From Glaciecola sp. XM2 (lineage in GTDB: Bacteria > Pseudomonadota > Gammaproteobacteria > Enterobacterales > Alteromonadaceae), in the NCBI RefSeq assembly GCF_018595715.1, contig NZ_JAHEOJ010000020.1:868001-932000 (forward strand): a stretch of DNA of 64,000 nucleotides, read 5' to 3'. Positions within the stretch are counted from its first letter, which is position 1. Each line of letters opens with the position of its first letter. Under the pieces are notes generated by a model that worked only from the letters and a program-made list of their open reading frames with translations, ran no database searches and was not told the origin of the DNA. This document shows positions 37,740 to 47,135 of this stretch, in pieces. Made by a program: the position numbers and the translations under genes.

Positions 37740-39425
37740 CTATGGACGCTGAAATTCACTTGAAGGATTCCACTGCGGCATGCCCTCAGCATTTGCAACG
37801 TCATAACCTACTTCGAAAAGTAACTGCGTATCTTCGGTAATGCCTTCTAAGTTCCACGTTTCACGGTATTGGTCACACACCTGATGATAACAGCCCGTCA
37901 CAATAACATTCATACGCTTACGGTAATTAGCCGTTTCTTCATCAATCGGTTGGCTGCCGCCTTTGGCGTATAAAGCGGGTACACCAAATTTAGCGAAACT
38001 AAAGTGATCAGAGCGATAATAGATACCTGCCTCAGGGCGTTCTTCTTGGCTTAACACACGGCCTTGATTAGTAGCCGCTTCAAGCAAGAAATCTTCCATT
38101 GTAGATTTGCCCATGCCTACTACAGCGACATCTTTAGTCTTTCCAAGAATATTCATCGCATCCATATTGATGTTTGCAACGGTTTTATCTAGGGGGATGA
38201 TAGGGTTCTCTGCATAGTACTTTGAACCTAGCAGGCCTTGTTCTTCAGCCGTGACAATTAATAAGCTAATAGAACGTTTTGGTGCTGTATCTAGCGAAGC
38301 AAAGGCTCTTCCTATCTCGAGGATCGCAGCAGTTCCGGTGGCATTATCATGTGCACCATTATAGATTTGGTCGCCATCTTTGCTCTCATCTTTTCCTAGG
38401 TGGTCCCAATGCGCGGTATAAATAATGTGCTCTTGTGGTTTTTCACTGCCCGGTAAGGTGGCAAAGACGTTGTAACTGTGTGATTGTTCAAACTCGTTTT
38501 TTACGGTTACCGACGCATTAATGTCTAGCGCTTTAGCATAGGGCCCCTCGAGTGCTTTTTGTTTTTCTTCATCGAAATCCAGACCCGCTTGGGCGAACAC
38601 TTCAATAGCCGCTTCACGGGATATCCAACCTTCTACGGCAACGCGACTTGCTCCTTGGTCGGGGCTAACCAGAGAATATTGAGGACCGCTCCAGCTGTTA
38701 GCAACGACCGACCATCCATAAGACGCTGGCGCCGTTTCATGCACGATGAACACCGCTTCAGCTCCCTGACGACTAGCCTCTTCATATTTATAAGACCAGC
38801 GACCGTAGTAAGTCATGGTAGAGCCATCGAAGAGCCCTGAATCAGGTGCTGCAAACCCTGGGTCGTTAACTAACACAATAACGGTTTTACCTTTCACATC
38901 TATCTGGCCATAGTCATTCCAATCATATTCAGGCGCATTGACGCCATAACCTAAAAATACAATCGGTGAATCATTGACACTGATGGTATCAGTCTCACGT
39001 TTTGAGCCGGCAACCATATTTTCTTTATAGGCAAAACTACTGGTTCCCATGTTAAGCGTCATATCATCAGATGCAGTGATTTGCATTAAATCTACTTGCT
39101 GAAGAAAACTATCACCGTTCCCTGGCTGTAAGCCTGCTTTTTGCAGTTCGTCGGTGAGCATGGCAAGCGTTAGTACTTCACCAATGGTTGTTGGAGCGCG
39201 CCCCTCGAATTCGTCAGAGGCTAGGGTAATAATGTCTTGTTTGATGCGTTCAGTAGAAATACCATCGTAAACGGCTTTGAAGTTGTCCGCACTTTGCTCT
39301 GTGGGCGTTTGAGCTTGTTGTGCTTCTGCTGTTGTTTGTTCTTGTGTGGCAGGGGTGCATCCTGCCATTAAGGTGCTTGCGCATGCTAAAGCGGCAAACA
39401 TGCTAAGTGTGTTTCGTATTGTCAT
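37740..39425 (-). CDS. M28 family zinc aminopeptidase, lipoprotein
   Basis: A 561-residue exported peptidase. The signal peptide ends with the lipobox LMAGC (Cys about residue 22), followed by a Gln/Thr/Ala-rich linker, so it is probably outer-membrane anchored. The M28 zinc site is visible in order: His in YTAHWDHLG, Asp in GAHDNATGTAAILE, Glu in VTAEEQGLLGS, Asp in NINMDAMN and a final His in SDHFSFAKFG. A protease-associated (PA) region precedes it. It removes N-terminal amino acids from peptides, feeding nutrient uptake. Confidence 0.88.
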   Translation of the reverse strand: MTIRNTLSMFAALACASTLMAGCTPATQEQTTAEAQQAQTPTEQSADNFKAVYDGISTERIKQDIITLASDEFEGRAPTTIGEVLTLAMLTDELQKAGLQPGNGDSFLQQVDLMQITASDDMTLNMGTSSFAYKENMVAGSKRETDTISVNDSPIVFLGYGVNAPEYDWNDYGQIDVKGKTVIVLVNDPGFAAPDSGLFDGSTMTYYGRWSYKYEEASRQGAEAVFIVHETAPASYGWSVVANSWSGPQYSLVSPDQGASRVAVEGWISREAAIEVFAQAGLDFDEEKQKALEGPYAKALDINASVTVKNEFEQSHSYNVFATLPGSEKPQEHIIYTAHWDHLGKDESKDGDQIYNGAHDNATGTAAILEIGRAFASLDTAPKRSISLLIVTAEEQGLLGSKYYAENPIIPLDKTVANINMDAMNILGKTKDVAVVGMGKSTMEDFLLEAATNQGRVLSQEERPEAGIYYRSDHFSFAKFGVPALYAKGGSQPIDEETANYRKRMNVIVTGCYHQVCDQYRETWNLEGITEDTQLLFEVGYDVANAEGMPQWNPSSEFQRP

Positions 39426-39471
39426 AAAATTTCCGTTGTGATGTTATTATTGTTATGAGTGCATTATGTAG

Positions 39472-40368
39472 GTGTTCGCTACGCATGACTCTTTGAACGT
39501 CTTACCTGTGCAGCGTGATTTTTTAAAAAACACGATAGTTGGTCTTATTAACCGCACTATTATAAGGGATTTTGTTATTCATACAACACTACCATTTACC
39601 GCGAATTCGCATGCTTTTAAGCAAGTGATGAACTTGTTTAAAATAGTCGAGAATAAGCATGGTACAACAGCAGATTTACTTAACTTCATTGCCTGCGAAC
39701 AGCAACAGCCACTCGCGTATCGCTTTGTCGACCAAGACAGCATGGAAGATAGTCGCTACTACGAGCAGATCATTTATCAAGATAAAGTGATACCCACTCG
39801 TAACAACAGTTGGCATGACTACTTTAATGGATTGATATGGATACTTTACCCAAGTACGAAAGGGCTTTTAAATCAGTTGCATTGGCAAGACATCGAGCCT
39901 AAAGGGCATCAACGTCGCACGCCCAGACGAGATAGAATGACGCATTTCGATGAATGCGGAATGATACTGTTGACCGATTCACCCAACCTTCACGCAGCAC
40001 TGAGCGCTCATGATTGGTCGAATTTATTTATAGCGCGGCGAGATGACTGGTTTAATCGTATAATCCCATTGCACTTTGGTCATGCAAATCTAGAAATGTT
40101 ATGCCAACCCTTTATTGGTTTAACGGCAAAGGCTTACGTATTGAACATGCCAACGCTTACAAAAATGTGTGCTGAAGATATAAATGGGGCATTGCCTAGC
40201 ATAGACATAGCGCTATCTGAGGCGTTAATTAAAGAGGGTGTCTTTGAAAAAAAGGGGCAATTGCGCCCCCTACCTTTACTGGGTATTCCGGGCTGGCATA
40301 ACGAAGCGCAAGATGCTACGTTTTATGCCAACGCCGACTATTTTATGCCCTTGAAACCGCGCTTATAA
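39472..40368 (+). CDS. DUF3025 domain protein
   Basis: A 298-residue soluble protein. The segment RNNSWHDYFNGLIWILYPSTKGLLN matches the hallmark NxWHDxFNxLxW-PxxK of DUF3025; here it reads NSWHDYFNGLIW near residue 106. The function of the family is unknown. A TAG precedes the GTG at 39472 directly; the next in-frame starts (TTG, GTG) lie within 12 codons, so the exact N-terminus is uncertain. It overlaps the convergent YIP1 gene by 6 bp. Confidence 0.75.
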   Translation: MFATHDSLNVLPVQRDFLKNTIVGLINRTIIRDFVIHTTLPFTANSHAFKQVMNLFKIVENKHGTTADLLNFIACEQQQPLAYRFVDQDSMEDSRYYEQIIYQDKVIPTRNNSWHDYFNGLIWILYPSTKGLLNQLHWQDIEPKGHQRRTPRRDRMTHFDECGMILLTDSPNLHAALSAHDWSNLFIARRDDWFNRIIPLHFGHANLEMLCQPFIGLTAKAYVLNMPTLTKMCAEDINGALPSIDIALSEALIKEGVFEKKGQLRPLPLLGIPGWHNEAQDATFYANADYFMPLKPRL

Positions 40369-41091
40369 AACCACGAATAACAAAGTGATTGACCAGATCA
40401 GAACACTTGGCAAGGCCGCAATAATGATCGATTTACGCATGGTGAAATTCGTCCATGAGTTTAAGCAAATTGCGCCAAGAGCAATGGTCCATAATGAATC
40501 GAAGCGAATCGCCTCTAACAATCCATACCACTGATCAGTCATTTCGATGCCGAAAATAAACGCCAGTGAAAGCGGGGCCATTGCCGCTTGCGATATGGGC
40601 GTCCCAGCGGTTTGTAGCGACAAATACACGCATGCCAGTAAAGAACTGATGAGAGTGGGCATTAACATCCACCACATAGCGCCGTACCAATCGGTATAAC
40701 CATGTACGCTTTTATCGTCATTGCGAGTGCATAAAGTGTAATAGCCGCCAAGAATGGCAGTTACGATGACAAACGCAATTGGAATGGAAATCATGGTCGT
40801 CATGGACATAAAGCCTTGTTCCATGGTGTTGCTGATAGCCTCAAGTTCTGCTGGACTGCCATCTGGAAGTGCTATCATGGCGGTTGTATTGGCATACCAC
40901 GCAAAATCAACCGTACTAAAGTACAAGTAACCTGGCGCAATAGATATGGCGATAACCAAGAAAAAAGGTATCCATGACCAATTATCTTTGACCGCGATGG
41001 TATCGAAAACCGCTCTTGGGCGATAAAAAATTTCGGTAACGGCTTGAAATGGGTTGGTGACAGATGCACTTACTTGTGATGTTTCTTGCAT
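40363..41091 (-). CDS. YIP1 family membrane protein
   Basis: A 242-residue membrane protein with about five hydrophobic segments. The N-terminal NPFQAVTEIFYRPRAVFDTIA followed by WSWIPFFLVIAIS is the pattern of bacterial YIP1/DUF1282 proteins, in which a short cytoplasmic helix with RP precedes the first membrane segment. The function is unknown. It is transcribed away from the ABC transporter genes and may stand alone. Confidence 0.7.
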   Translation of the reverse strand: MQETSQVSASVTNPFQAVTEIFYRPRAVFDTIAVKDNWSWIPFFLVIAISIAPGYLYFSTVDFAWYANTTAMIALPDGSPAELEAISNTMEQGFMSMTTMISIPIAFVIVTAILGGYYTLCTRNDDKSVHGYTDWYGAMWWMLMPTLISSLLACVYLSLQTAGTPISQAAMAPLSLAFIFGIEMTDQWYGLLEAIRFDSLWTIALGAICLNSWTNFTMRKSIIIAALPSVLIWSITLLFVVL

Positions 41092-41294
41092 GAATTACTA
41101 CTCTTTTAATGTAAGCGGTCATTATGAACATTTTTTAAATATGAAACAATCGTTCCTTTTGCTTACCTGTCGCCCTTAGACGCTGCTTGTCACTAATTGT
41201 CACAATTAAATTAACATTCAGGCCGTTTGTGAGGGTGCGTACTGCAGCGTAATCTTTTACACTACGAGCTCAACATCATAAAAGGGAACAAAAT

Positions 41295-42077
41295 ATGATT
41301 GCAATCTCAGGATTAGCAAAGAAATTTAGAGTTGAAAACCCCAAGAAACTCAGCGAACAAGATAAAAAGGATCCTCGCTTGGAAGGCCGCTTTTTCCATT
41401 CGGTAAAAGAAGTGAGCTTGCGCTGCGAAAAAGGCGAAGTGCTTGGATTACTTGGTCCAAATGGTGCAGGTAAAACCACGACCTTGCGCTTGCTATCTAC
41501 CGCTTTGCAGCCTGATGCTGGCACCATGTATATTGGCGATACGGACGTAATAAAAGATCCCGTGGGTGCGCGCAAAAAGATAGGTTTTCTCTCTGGCTCT
41601 ACCGGTCTTTATGGTCGCTTAACTGGGCGCGAAAACATTGCTTATTTTGGCCGCTTAAACGGTATGAACGATAAAGATATTAATCAGCGCATTGAATCAC
41701 TTGGTGAAAAACTCGATATGCTCTCGTTTTTAGACAGACGCAGCGAGACCTATTCAACAGGGATGAAGCAGAAAACTTCCATCGCCCGAGCGGTGATTCA
41801 CAGCCCTGAAGTAGTGGTATTAGACGAACCTACCACTGGTCTAGACATCATGGCGGCAAAAACGGTTATCGATTTTATTAAAGATCTTAAGTCGCAACAA
41901 GTTCCGGTTATTTTTTCGACTCACCATTTAGAAGAAGTCACTGAACTGTGCGATAAGGTTACTGTAATTGATTATGGTGAAACGACATTTGACGATACCC
42001 TCGAAGGCTTTAAGGCATTATCGCCAGATGGTCTACATGCATCGTTTATGGCTAGTTTAAAGCAAGGAGTTGCGTAA
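41295..42077 (+). CDS. natA: ABC transporter ATP-binding protein, NatA-like
   Basis: A 260-residue ATPase subunit with Walker A LGPNGAGKTT (near residue 52), signature YSTGMKQKTSIARA, Walker B VVVLDEPTTGLD and H-loop STHHLEE. NatA of the NatAB sodium exporter is the closest named relative by layout. The ATG has AAAGGGAAC upstream. Its stop overlaps the permease start (TAATG). Confidence 0.85.
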   Translation: MIAISGLAKKFRVENPKKLSEQDKKDPRLEGRFFHSVKEVSLRCEKGEVLGLLGPNGAGKTTTLRLLSTALQPDAGTMYIGDTDVIKDPVGARKKIGFLSGSTGLYGRLTGRENIAYFGRLNGMNDKDINQRIESLGEKLDMLSFLDRRSETYSTGMKQKTSIARAVIHSPEVVVLDEPTTGLDIMAAKTVIDFIKDLKSQQVPVIFSTHHLEEVTELCDKVTVIDYGETTFDDTLEGFKALSPDGLHASFMASLKQGVA

Positions 42078-43282
42078 TGTGGTTAGTATTTAAAAAAGAA
42101 TTGCTCGAGTTATTGCGTGATCGAAAGACGCTATTTTTTATGGTGGCACTGCCCATTGTCGTGTTTCCGCTGTTGTTTGGCGGTGTGACTTATTTCATGT
42201 CGCAAGCAGTCTCTGAGGCGCAAACTAAAACCCTAAACTATGCGATTATTGGCCAAGACTATGGTTTAGAATTAGTCGATAAGTTAGCGGGGGTAGAGAG
42301 CCTATCGTTGCAAAGCTTAGAAACACAGCCGATTGATGATGAGCAAAAAAAGACGCTGGTTCGCGACGGTGAAGTTGATTTTATTGTTGAGATCCCAAGC
42401 AATTTTGGTAGTGACATTATCAATACTGGGCAAATTACCATAAAAGTATTCTTGAACGACGCGCAATTTAATAGTGTTCAGTCGCGCCTTAGCGATGTGA
42501 TTGATGAACTAGAGGCGACTTATCAAAGAGTTGCGTTTGCGAGCTTAGGCTTGAACGAAGATCAGCAAACGGGCTTACTTAATCCAATGGTCATTGAAAA
42601 GGTTAACGTTGCCGATGAGCGAGAGAGTATCGGCGCGCAAGTGGGCGGCCTGATCCCTTACTTTTTATTCCTACTTTGTTTACAAGGCGCGATGCTGCCA
42701 GCGGCCGACATTGGCGCGGGTGAAAAAGAGCGCGGAACGCTAGAAACCTTATTGCTTTCTCCGATTAGTCGCCAAAACATTGTGTTAGGTAAGTTCCTCA
42801 CGATTGCCTTTGCTGGCGTGATATCAGCCTTGGTGACGGTGCTCAGTATGGCAATTTGGGGTATTGTGCTTTCGCAGGGGATGGCCATCAAAGTGGTATC
42901 TGACTTTATGGCATCCATAGGCTTGTTAGATTTCTTACTCGTGTTCTTAATGTTGGTGCCTATTGTGGCGATGTTTGCGGCAATTTTATTGGCATTGTCT
43001 ATTTATGCACGGTCTTACAAAGAAGCTCAGGGTTATATGACACCACTGGTGTTCTTGGTTATCGTGCCCGTGCTTGTGGCTGTGATACCTGGTATTGAAC
43101 TCAAAGGTGTGTGGGCGTGGGTGCCTCTGACTAACGTTGCCTTGGCCATTAAAGAGCTTATCAAAGGCACGATGGACTATGTGCAGCTGTTTGCGATTTT
43201 TGGTTCGTCTGTCATTATTGCCGGTGCGCTTATTGCGTTTTGTGTGCATTGGTTTAACAAAGAGAAAGTGCTCTTTAGATAA
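42077..43282 (+). CDS. natB: ABC-2 type permease, NatB-like
   Basis: A 401-residue membrane subunit. A first helix near residues 20-40 is followed by a large extracellular domain of about 150 residues, then five or six helices. The sequence GAGEKERGTLETLLLSPISRQNIVLGK is the conserved coupling motif of NatB/YhaP-type permeases, shown here as EKERGTLETLLLSPI. It pairs with the upstream ATPase, with which it forms an exporter, probably of Na+ or a small molecule; the symbol follows the layout and the substrate is inference. Confidence 0.8.
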   Translation: MWLVFKKELLELLRDRKTLFFMVALPIVVFPLLFGGVTYFMSQAVSEAQTKTLNYAIIGQDYGLELVDKLAGVESLSLQSLETQPIDDEQKKTLVRDGEVDFIVEIPSNFGSDIINTGQITIKVFLNDAQFNSVQSRLSDVIDELEATYQRVAFASLGLNEDQQTGLLNPMVIEKVNVADERESIGAQVGGLIPYFLFLLCLQGAMLPAADIGAGEKERGTLETLLLSPISRQNIVLGKFLTIAFAGVISALVTVLSMAIWGIVLSQGMAIKVVSDFMASIGLLDFLLVFLMLVPIVAMFAAILLALSIYARSYKEAQGYMTPLVFLVIVPVLVAVIPGIELKGVWAWVPLTNVALAIKELIKGTMDYVQLFAIFGSSVIIAGALIAFCVHWFNKEKVLFR

Positions 43283-43296
43283 AGACATAAAATGTG

Positions 43297-43336
43297 TAAA
43301 ACGCTCTAAGTATGACAAGTGCTTGGAGCGTTTTTT
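43297..43336 (+). terminator. Terminator after natB
   Basis: Stem ACGCTC/GAGCGT extended by AAG/CTT, loop about 11 bases, followed by T6. Confidence 0.75.
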
Positions 43337-43382
43337 CGTCAGTATTGGCTATGCTAAGTAGCGATATTAATTGGATAGACGT

Positions 43383-45296
43383 ATGACAGCGGTTACGGAC
43401 TTTTTTCAAGATAACGGTCCACTTAGTGAAATCATAGCGGGTTACAAAGTAAGGGACGCACAAGTTGCATTATCAGAAGCCGTTGAGCAAGCGATTGGCG
43501 ATAAAACAACATTGATTGCTGAAGCAGGTACCGGCACAGGCAAAACATTCGCATATCTCGTGCCCGCGCTACTTTCAAAGAAAAAAGTCATTATTTCAAC
43601 GGGTACGAAAAACTTACAAGAGCAATTATATAACCGCGATTTGCCTCTTATTAAAAATGCTATCGACAAAACTCAAGATTCTGCGCTGTTAAAAGGGCGC
43701 TCGAATTATTTATGTTTGCAACGTTTAAAGCTAAACGGTGGCGAACATATGCGTTTGGAAAAAGAAACCCTTAATGAATACAGTATCATTAAGAAGTGGA
43801 GCCTTAACACCACGACGGGTGACATCGGCGAGTTATCCTCTCTTCCAGACAACGCCAAAGTGATTCCCTTAGTTACCTCTACTGTTGATAACTGTCTTGG
43901 CAAAGACTGCTCAGAATATCAAGACTGCTATTTAATGAAAGCGCGCAAAAAGGCTATGGAAGCCGATGTGATTGTGGTCAACCATCACTTATTTTTTGCA
44001 GATTTATCATTAAAAGAAGGCGGTTTTGGCGAACTTATCCCCGACGTTGATTTAATTGTGTTTGATGAAGCTCATCTTATTCCTGATATTGCCAGTGAAT
44101 ATTTTGGAGAAGCTATTTCGAGTCGCCAGCTTGACGATATTTTATCTGATCTTAGCAAGCAACAAAGAGTGAGTTTAAAAGATGCAGACCAAATTCAACT
44201 CCTATGCGAGAAAGCACGCCAATTTATTGCAGACCTTAGAATGCAGTTCGATATTGAGCCAAAACGAGGCGATTGGGATGAGGCTATTGATCAGAAAAAC
44301 CTGACCGGCTTGCTCGATCAGATCAACACGCAGCTAAAGCGATTACTCGACGTGTTAGCTGTGCACAGCGGTCGCGATAAAGATATTGATCAATATGCAG
44401 AAAAGCTGCATGAATCGTGTCAAACCTTTACGCGCTTAATGGATACCAAAAAGCCCGATGTAAGTTTTTGGTATGAGACGACTCGCCGTCATATTGTCTT
44501 GCATATGACACCTTTAAGCATTGCCGACAAATTTTCTAAAATTGTATATAAGAGCAACGCCGCGTGGGTGTTTACTTCAGCGACATTGACGGTAGATAAT
44601 TCGTTTGAGCATTATCAAAATCAGATGGGGCTTAACGACGCTGACGTGATTGAAATGGACTCGCCATTCGACTACCAAAATCAAGCTATGCTATGCGTAC
44701 CACGATACCTACCAGAGCCTCATGAAAGGAGCATCTCCACGCATTTAGTGAAAATCGCAATACGCCTGATTGATGCCGCCAAAGGCAGGGCGTTTTTACT
44801 GTTTACCAGTCACCATATGATGCGTGAAGTTGCAAGACAAGTCAGAGAGATGATTGATACCGAAATACTCGTGCAGGGCGAAAGCACCAAAAGTAGCCTT
44901 TTGGAGGATTTTAAAAACATCCCATCAAGTGCATTGTTTGCGACAGGTTCTTTCTGGGAGGGCGTCGACGTAAAAGGCGACGCATTGCTGTGCGTTATGA
45001 TAGATAAGCTTCCCTTTGCTTCACCTGATGATCCTTTACTGCAAGCACGCATAAAAGACTGTAAAGCAAAAGGTGGCAATGCTTTTGCAAGCATACAAAT
45101 ACCGCAAGCGGTGATTGCGCTAAAACAAGGCGCAGGACGTCTTATTCGCGACTCAAGTGATACTGGCGTGCTCGTGATATGCGACAACCGATTATTAACC
45201 AAACAATACGGCCAAACCTTTATAGCAAGCCTGCCGCCTATGCGCAGAACACGCTCCCTAGATAAGGTATGTGAATTTTTAGAGGCAATAGAATAG
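43383..45296 (+). CDS. yoaA: DinG-family ATP-dependent helicase YoaA
   Basis: A 637-residue superfamily 2 helicase of the XPD/DinG group with a [4Fe-4S] cluster. Walker A AEAGTGTGKTFAYLVP is near residue 45; cluster cysteines are in NYLCLQRL and in NCLGKDCSEYQDC (spacing typical of YoaA); the DEAH box reads VFDEAHLIPD near residue 228, and QGAGRLIRDSSD is helicase motif VI. Length matches YoaA (636) rather than DinG (716). YoaA works with HolC in replication repair. I see no LexA box upstream. The TTG at 43371 is disfavoured against the ATG at 43383. Confidence 0.9.
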   Translation: MTAVTDFFQDNGPLSEIIAGYKVRDAQVALSEAVEQAIGDKTTLIAEAGTGTGKTFAYLVPALLSKKKVIISTGTKNLQEQLYNRDLPLIKNAIDKTQDSALLKGRSNYLCLQRLKLNGGEHMRLEKETLNEYSIIKKWSLNTTTGDIGELSSLPDNAKVIPLVTSTVDNCLGKDCSEYQDCYLMKARKKAMEADVIVVNHHLFFADLSLKEGGFGELIPDVDLIVFDEAHLIPDIASEYFGEAISSRQLDDILSDLSKQQRVSLKDADQIQLLCEKARQFIADLRMQFDIEPKRGDWDEAIDQKNLTGLLDQINTQLKRLLDVLAVHSGRDKDIDQYAEKLHESCQTFTRLMDTKKPDVSFWYETTRRHIVLHMTPLSIADKFSKIVYKSNAAWVFTSATLTVDNSFEHYQNQMGLNDADVIEMDSPFDYQNQAMLCVPRYLPEPHERSISTHLVKIAIRLIDAAKGRAFLLFTSHHMMREVARQVREMIDTEILVQGESTKSSLLEDFKNIPSSALFATGSFWEGVDVKGDALLCVMIDKLPFASPDDPLLQARIKDCKAKGGNAFASIQIPQAVIALKQGAGRLIRDSSDTGVLVICDNRLLTKQYGQTFIASLPPMRRTRSLDKVCEFLEAIE

Positions 45297-45300
45297 CAAT

Positions 45301-45993
45301 ATGAAGATATTAGCAATCGACACCGCTACCGAAGCATGTAGCGTCGGTTTATTGACTGAGGCAGGTGCTGACGGCATTTTTGAATTATGCCCTCAACAAC
45401 ATAGCCAACGCATTTTACCAATGATTGATGAGGTGCTCAGCCGCAATAACCTTACCCTCAGTGATATTGATTTACTTGCTTATGGGCGAGGTCCAGGCAG
45501 CTTTACCGGTGTTAGAATTGCAGCCAGCACAGTACAAGGTCTGGCACTTGGTGCAGACTTGGAAGTGGTAGAAGTATCGACACTTCAGGCAATGGCACAA
45601 GAAAACCTAGAGCGGTTTGGCATCACTCGCAGCCTCGCGCTGATTGACGCACGCATGCAAGAGGTCTACTTTGGTGAGTATCAAGCTAATGAAAGCGGTA
45701 TTGCCATGCAAACGAAACAAGAGGCTGTTTTAGCGCCGGCTAGCCTGACGTCAGATGTGCTTTCAAGCTATGATGAGCAAAGCTATGTAGGCACAGGTTT
45801 CCATGCATATCAGCAAGAATTAGGGCTGCAATTGCAATCATCTGCATTAGCGGTAAACTATCCTAATGCTTTATACATGCTTGCGTTGGCGAAATGGCAG
45901 TACGAACAAGGCGAACAAGTTACTTGTGAAGCAATCGCACCGGTTTATGTACGCGACACTGTGACTTGGAAAAAACTACCTAACCGAGAATAA
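45301..45993 (+). CDS. tsaB: tRNA t6A synthesis protein TsaB
   Basis: A 230-residue pseudo-ASKHA protein that partners TsaD and TsaE in making N6-threonylcarbamoyladenosine at position 37 of ANN-decoding tRNAs. MKILAIDTATEACSVGLL at the N-terminus and GRGPGSFTGVRIAASTVQG near residue 63 are diagnostic. It follows yoaA by 4 bp, the same order as yoaA-tsaB (yeaZ) in E. coli. Confidence 0.96.
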   Translation: MKILAIDTATEACSVGLLTEAGADGIFELCPQQHSQRILPMIDEVLSRNNLTLSDIDLLAYGRGPGSFTGVRIAASTVQGLALGADLEVVEVSTLQAMAQENLERFGITRSLALIDARMQEVYFGEYQANESGIAMQTKQEAVLAPASLTSDVLSSYDEQSYVGTGFHAYQQELGLQLQSSALAVNYPNALYMLALAKWQYEQGEQVTCEAIAPVYVRDTVTWKKLPNRE

Positions 45994-45995
45994 CG

Positions 45996-46304
45996 ATGGA
46001 TAGCGTTTCAACGATTAATCAAGGTCTTTTTGTCAATCCTGAGTCGGGCACGCCTAAAGCGCGTGTGGCACAAACTCATCCGGTGAACAATACCGAGCAA
46101 GACAAGCCTGAAAATACAAATTACGTGGTGCGCAGTGGCTCTAAGCAGGCCATGTCAGATGCTGAGGCTATTTTTGCGCGCGCAAATAGTTATGCTGATA
46201 TTTCAGGCAAGGCCCAAAAAAGCCTGCAAGCATATGAAGCCATCGAAGTTTCTATGAAACGAGAGGCGGTAAGCAAATTGATGGGCGTGGACATTTACGC
46301 CTAG
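45996..46304 (+). CDS. Small protein of unknown function downstream of tsaB
   Basis: A 102-residue protein with a polar, disordered-looking first half (Asn, Thr, Pro, Gln) and a helical C-terminus ending MKREAVSKLMGVDIYA. No signal peptide or membrane segment. It starts 2 bp after tsaB, so it is probably in the same transcript. I do not recognise a family; the C-terminal amphipathic helix is the most conserved-looking part. Confidence 0.75.
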   Translation: MDSVSTINQGLFVNPESGTPKARVAQTHPVNNTEQDKPENTNYVVRSGSKQAMSDAEAIFARANSYADISGKAQKSLQAYEAIEVSMKREAVSKLMGVDIYA

Positions 46305-46376
46305 CCAAGACAGGGCAAGGAACTTAACGCCTGATAGTAAGTCTTAATAAGTAGTAAGTTATATAAAGGTGATATT

Positions 46377-47126
46377 GTGAAAAAACTCCTTCCTCTTAGT
46401 TTCATGTTGCTAGCGCTAAGCGCATGCTCGGTCGTACCTGACCCGATTCAAGTCACTGACGAGAACGTGTTGGTGCCATTTGACACTGTTATGAACGATC
46501 CACAAGCGAGCAACGTTGCCGGCCAAAGTGCGCGTTGGGGTGGTCGTATTGTGGGTGTTGAGAATAAAAAAGAAGTGTCTGAGATTGAAGTCGTATTTTT
46601 CCCTGACTCGTCTACTGGTAAGCCTCGCATTGGACAAGAGAGTACCGGCAGGTTTAAAGCCGTTGTAGAGGGGTTTGTGGACCCGCTTGTGTTTGTTCAA
46701 GGCCGCCTCATTACGGTAGTTGGTGAGGTAACCGCGCCGCTAACCGGTATTATTGGCGAGCAAGAGTATACGTATCCAACATTAAATGCCCAAGGTTATT
46801 ACATGTGGAAACAAACCACAGAAGTAGACGTTGACCAAATTGGGTTCGTGCCATTTTATGCTCGCGGCTTTCGTGGCAATGTGTTTTATGGCAATCCATA
46901 CTTAATTAGTCCTTTCTATCGCAATGCATGGAGTCCATGGTTTGATCCATGGGGACCTGGATTTCGCTCAAGAGTGCGCGTTACTCACAACGAAGGGCAT
47001 TCACAAGGAGCGACGGTTAAGCCTAGCTCAAGCAGAACTTCACCTGCGGTCAGGCCTAATATCTCAGAGCCTGCTGGTGGGAGAACGTCGCCGGTGATTA
47101 GCGATCGCAAAATTAGCAACCAATAG
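46377..47126 (+). CDS. Slp family outer membrane lipoprotein
   Basis: A 249-residue lipoprotein with signal peptide and lipobox LSAC (Cys about residue 17). The pattern WGGRIVGVENKKEVSEIEVVFFP, then SSTGKPRIGQESTGRF and VVGEVTAPLTG, is that of Slp, the starvation/stationary-phase lipoprotein. The C-terminal 80 residues are Ser/Pro/Gly-rich and low complexity, preceded by an aromatic stretch (YGNPYLISPFYRNAW, then WFDPWGPGF). Starts at GTG with AAAGGTG upstream. Confidence 0.85.
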   Translation: MKKLLPLSFMLLALSACSVVPDPIQVTDENVLVPFDTVMNDPQASNVAGQSARWGGRIVGVENKKEVSEIEVVFFPDSSTGKPRIGQESTGRFKAVVEGFVDPLVFVQGRLITVVGEVTAPLTGIIGEQEYTYPTLNAQGYYMWKQTTEVDVDQIGFVPFYARGFRGNVFYGNPYLISPFYRNAWSPWFDPWGPGFRSRVRVTHNEGHSQGATVKPSSSRTSPAVRPNISEPAGGRTSPVISDRKISNQ

Positions 47127-47135
47127 CCAGTTTTG

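Noticed and set aside
43283-43382. Region before yoaA examined for a LexA box, because dinG is SOS-controlled in E. coli
   Set aside because: No CTGT-N8-ACAG or close match; only the natB terminator is present.
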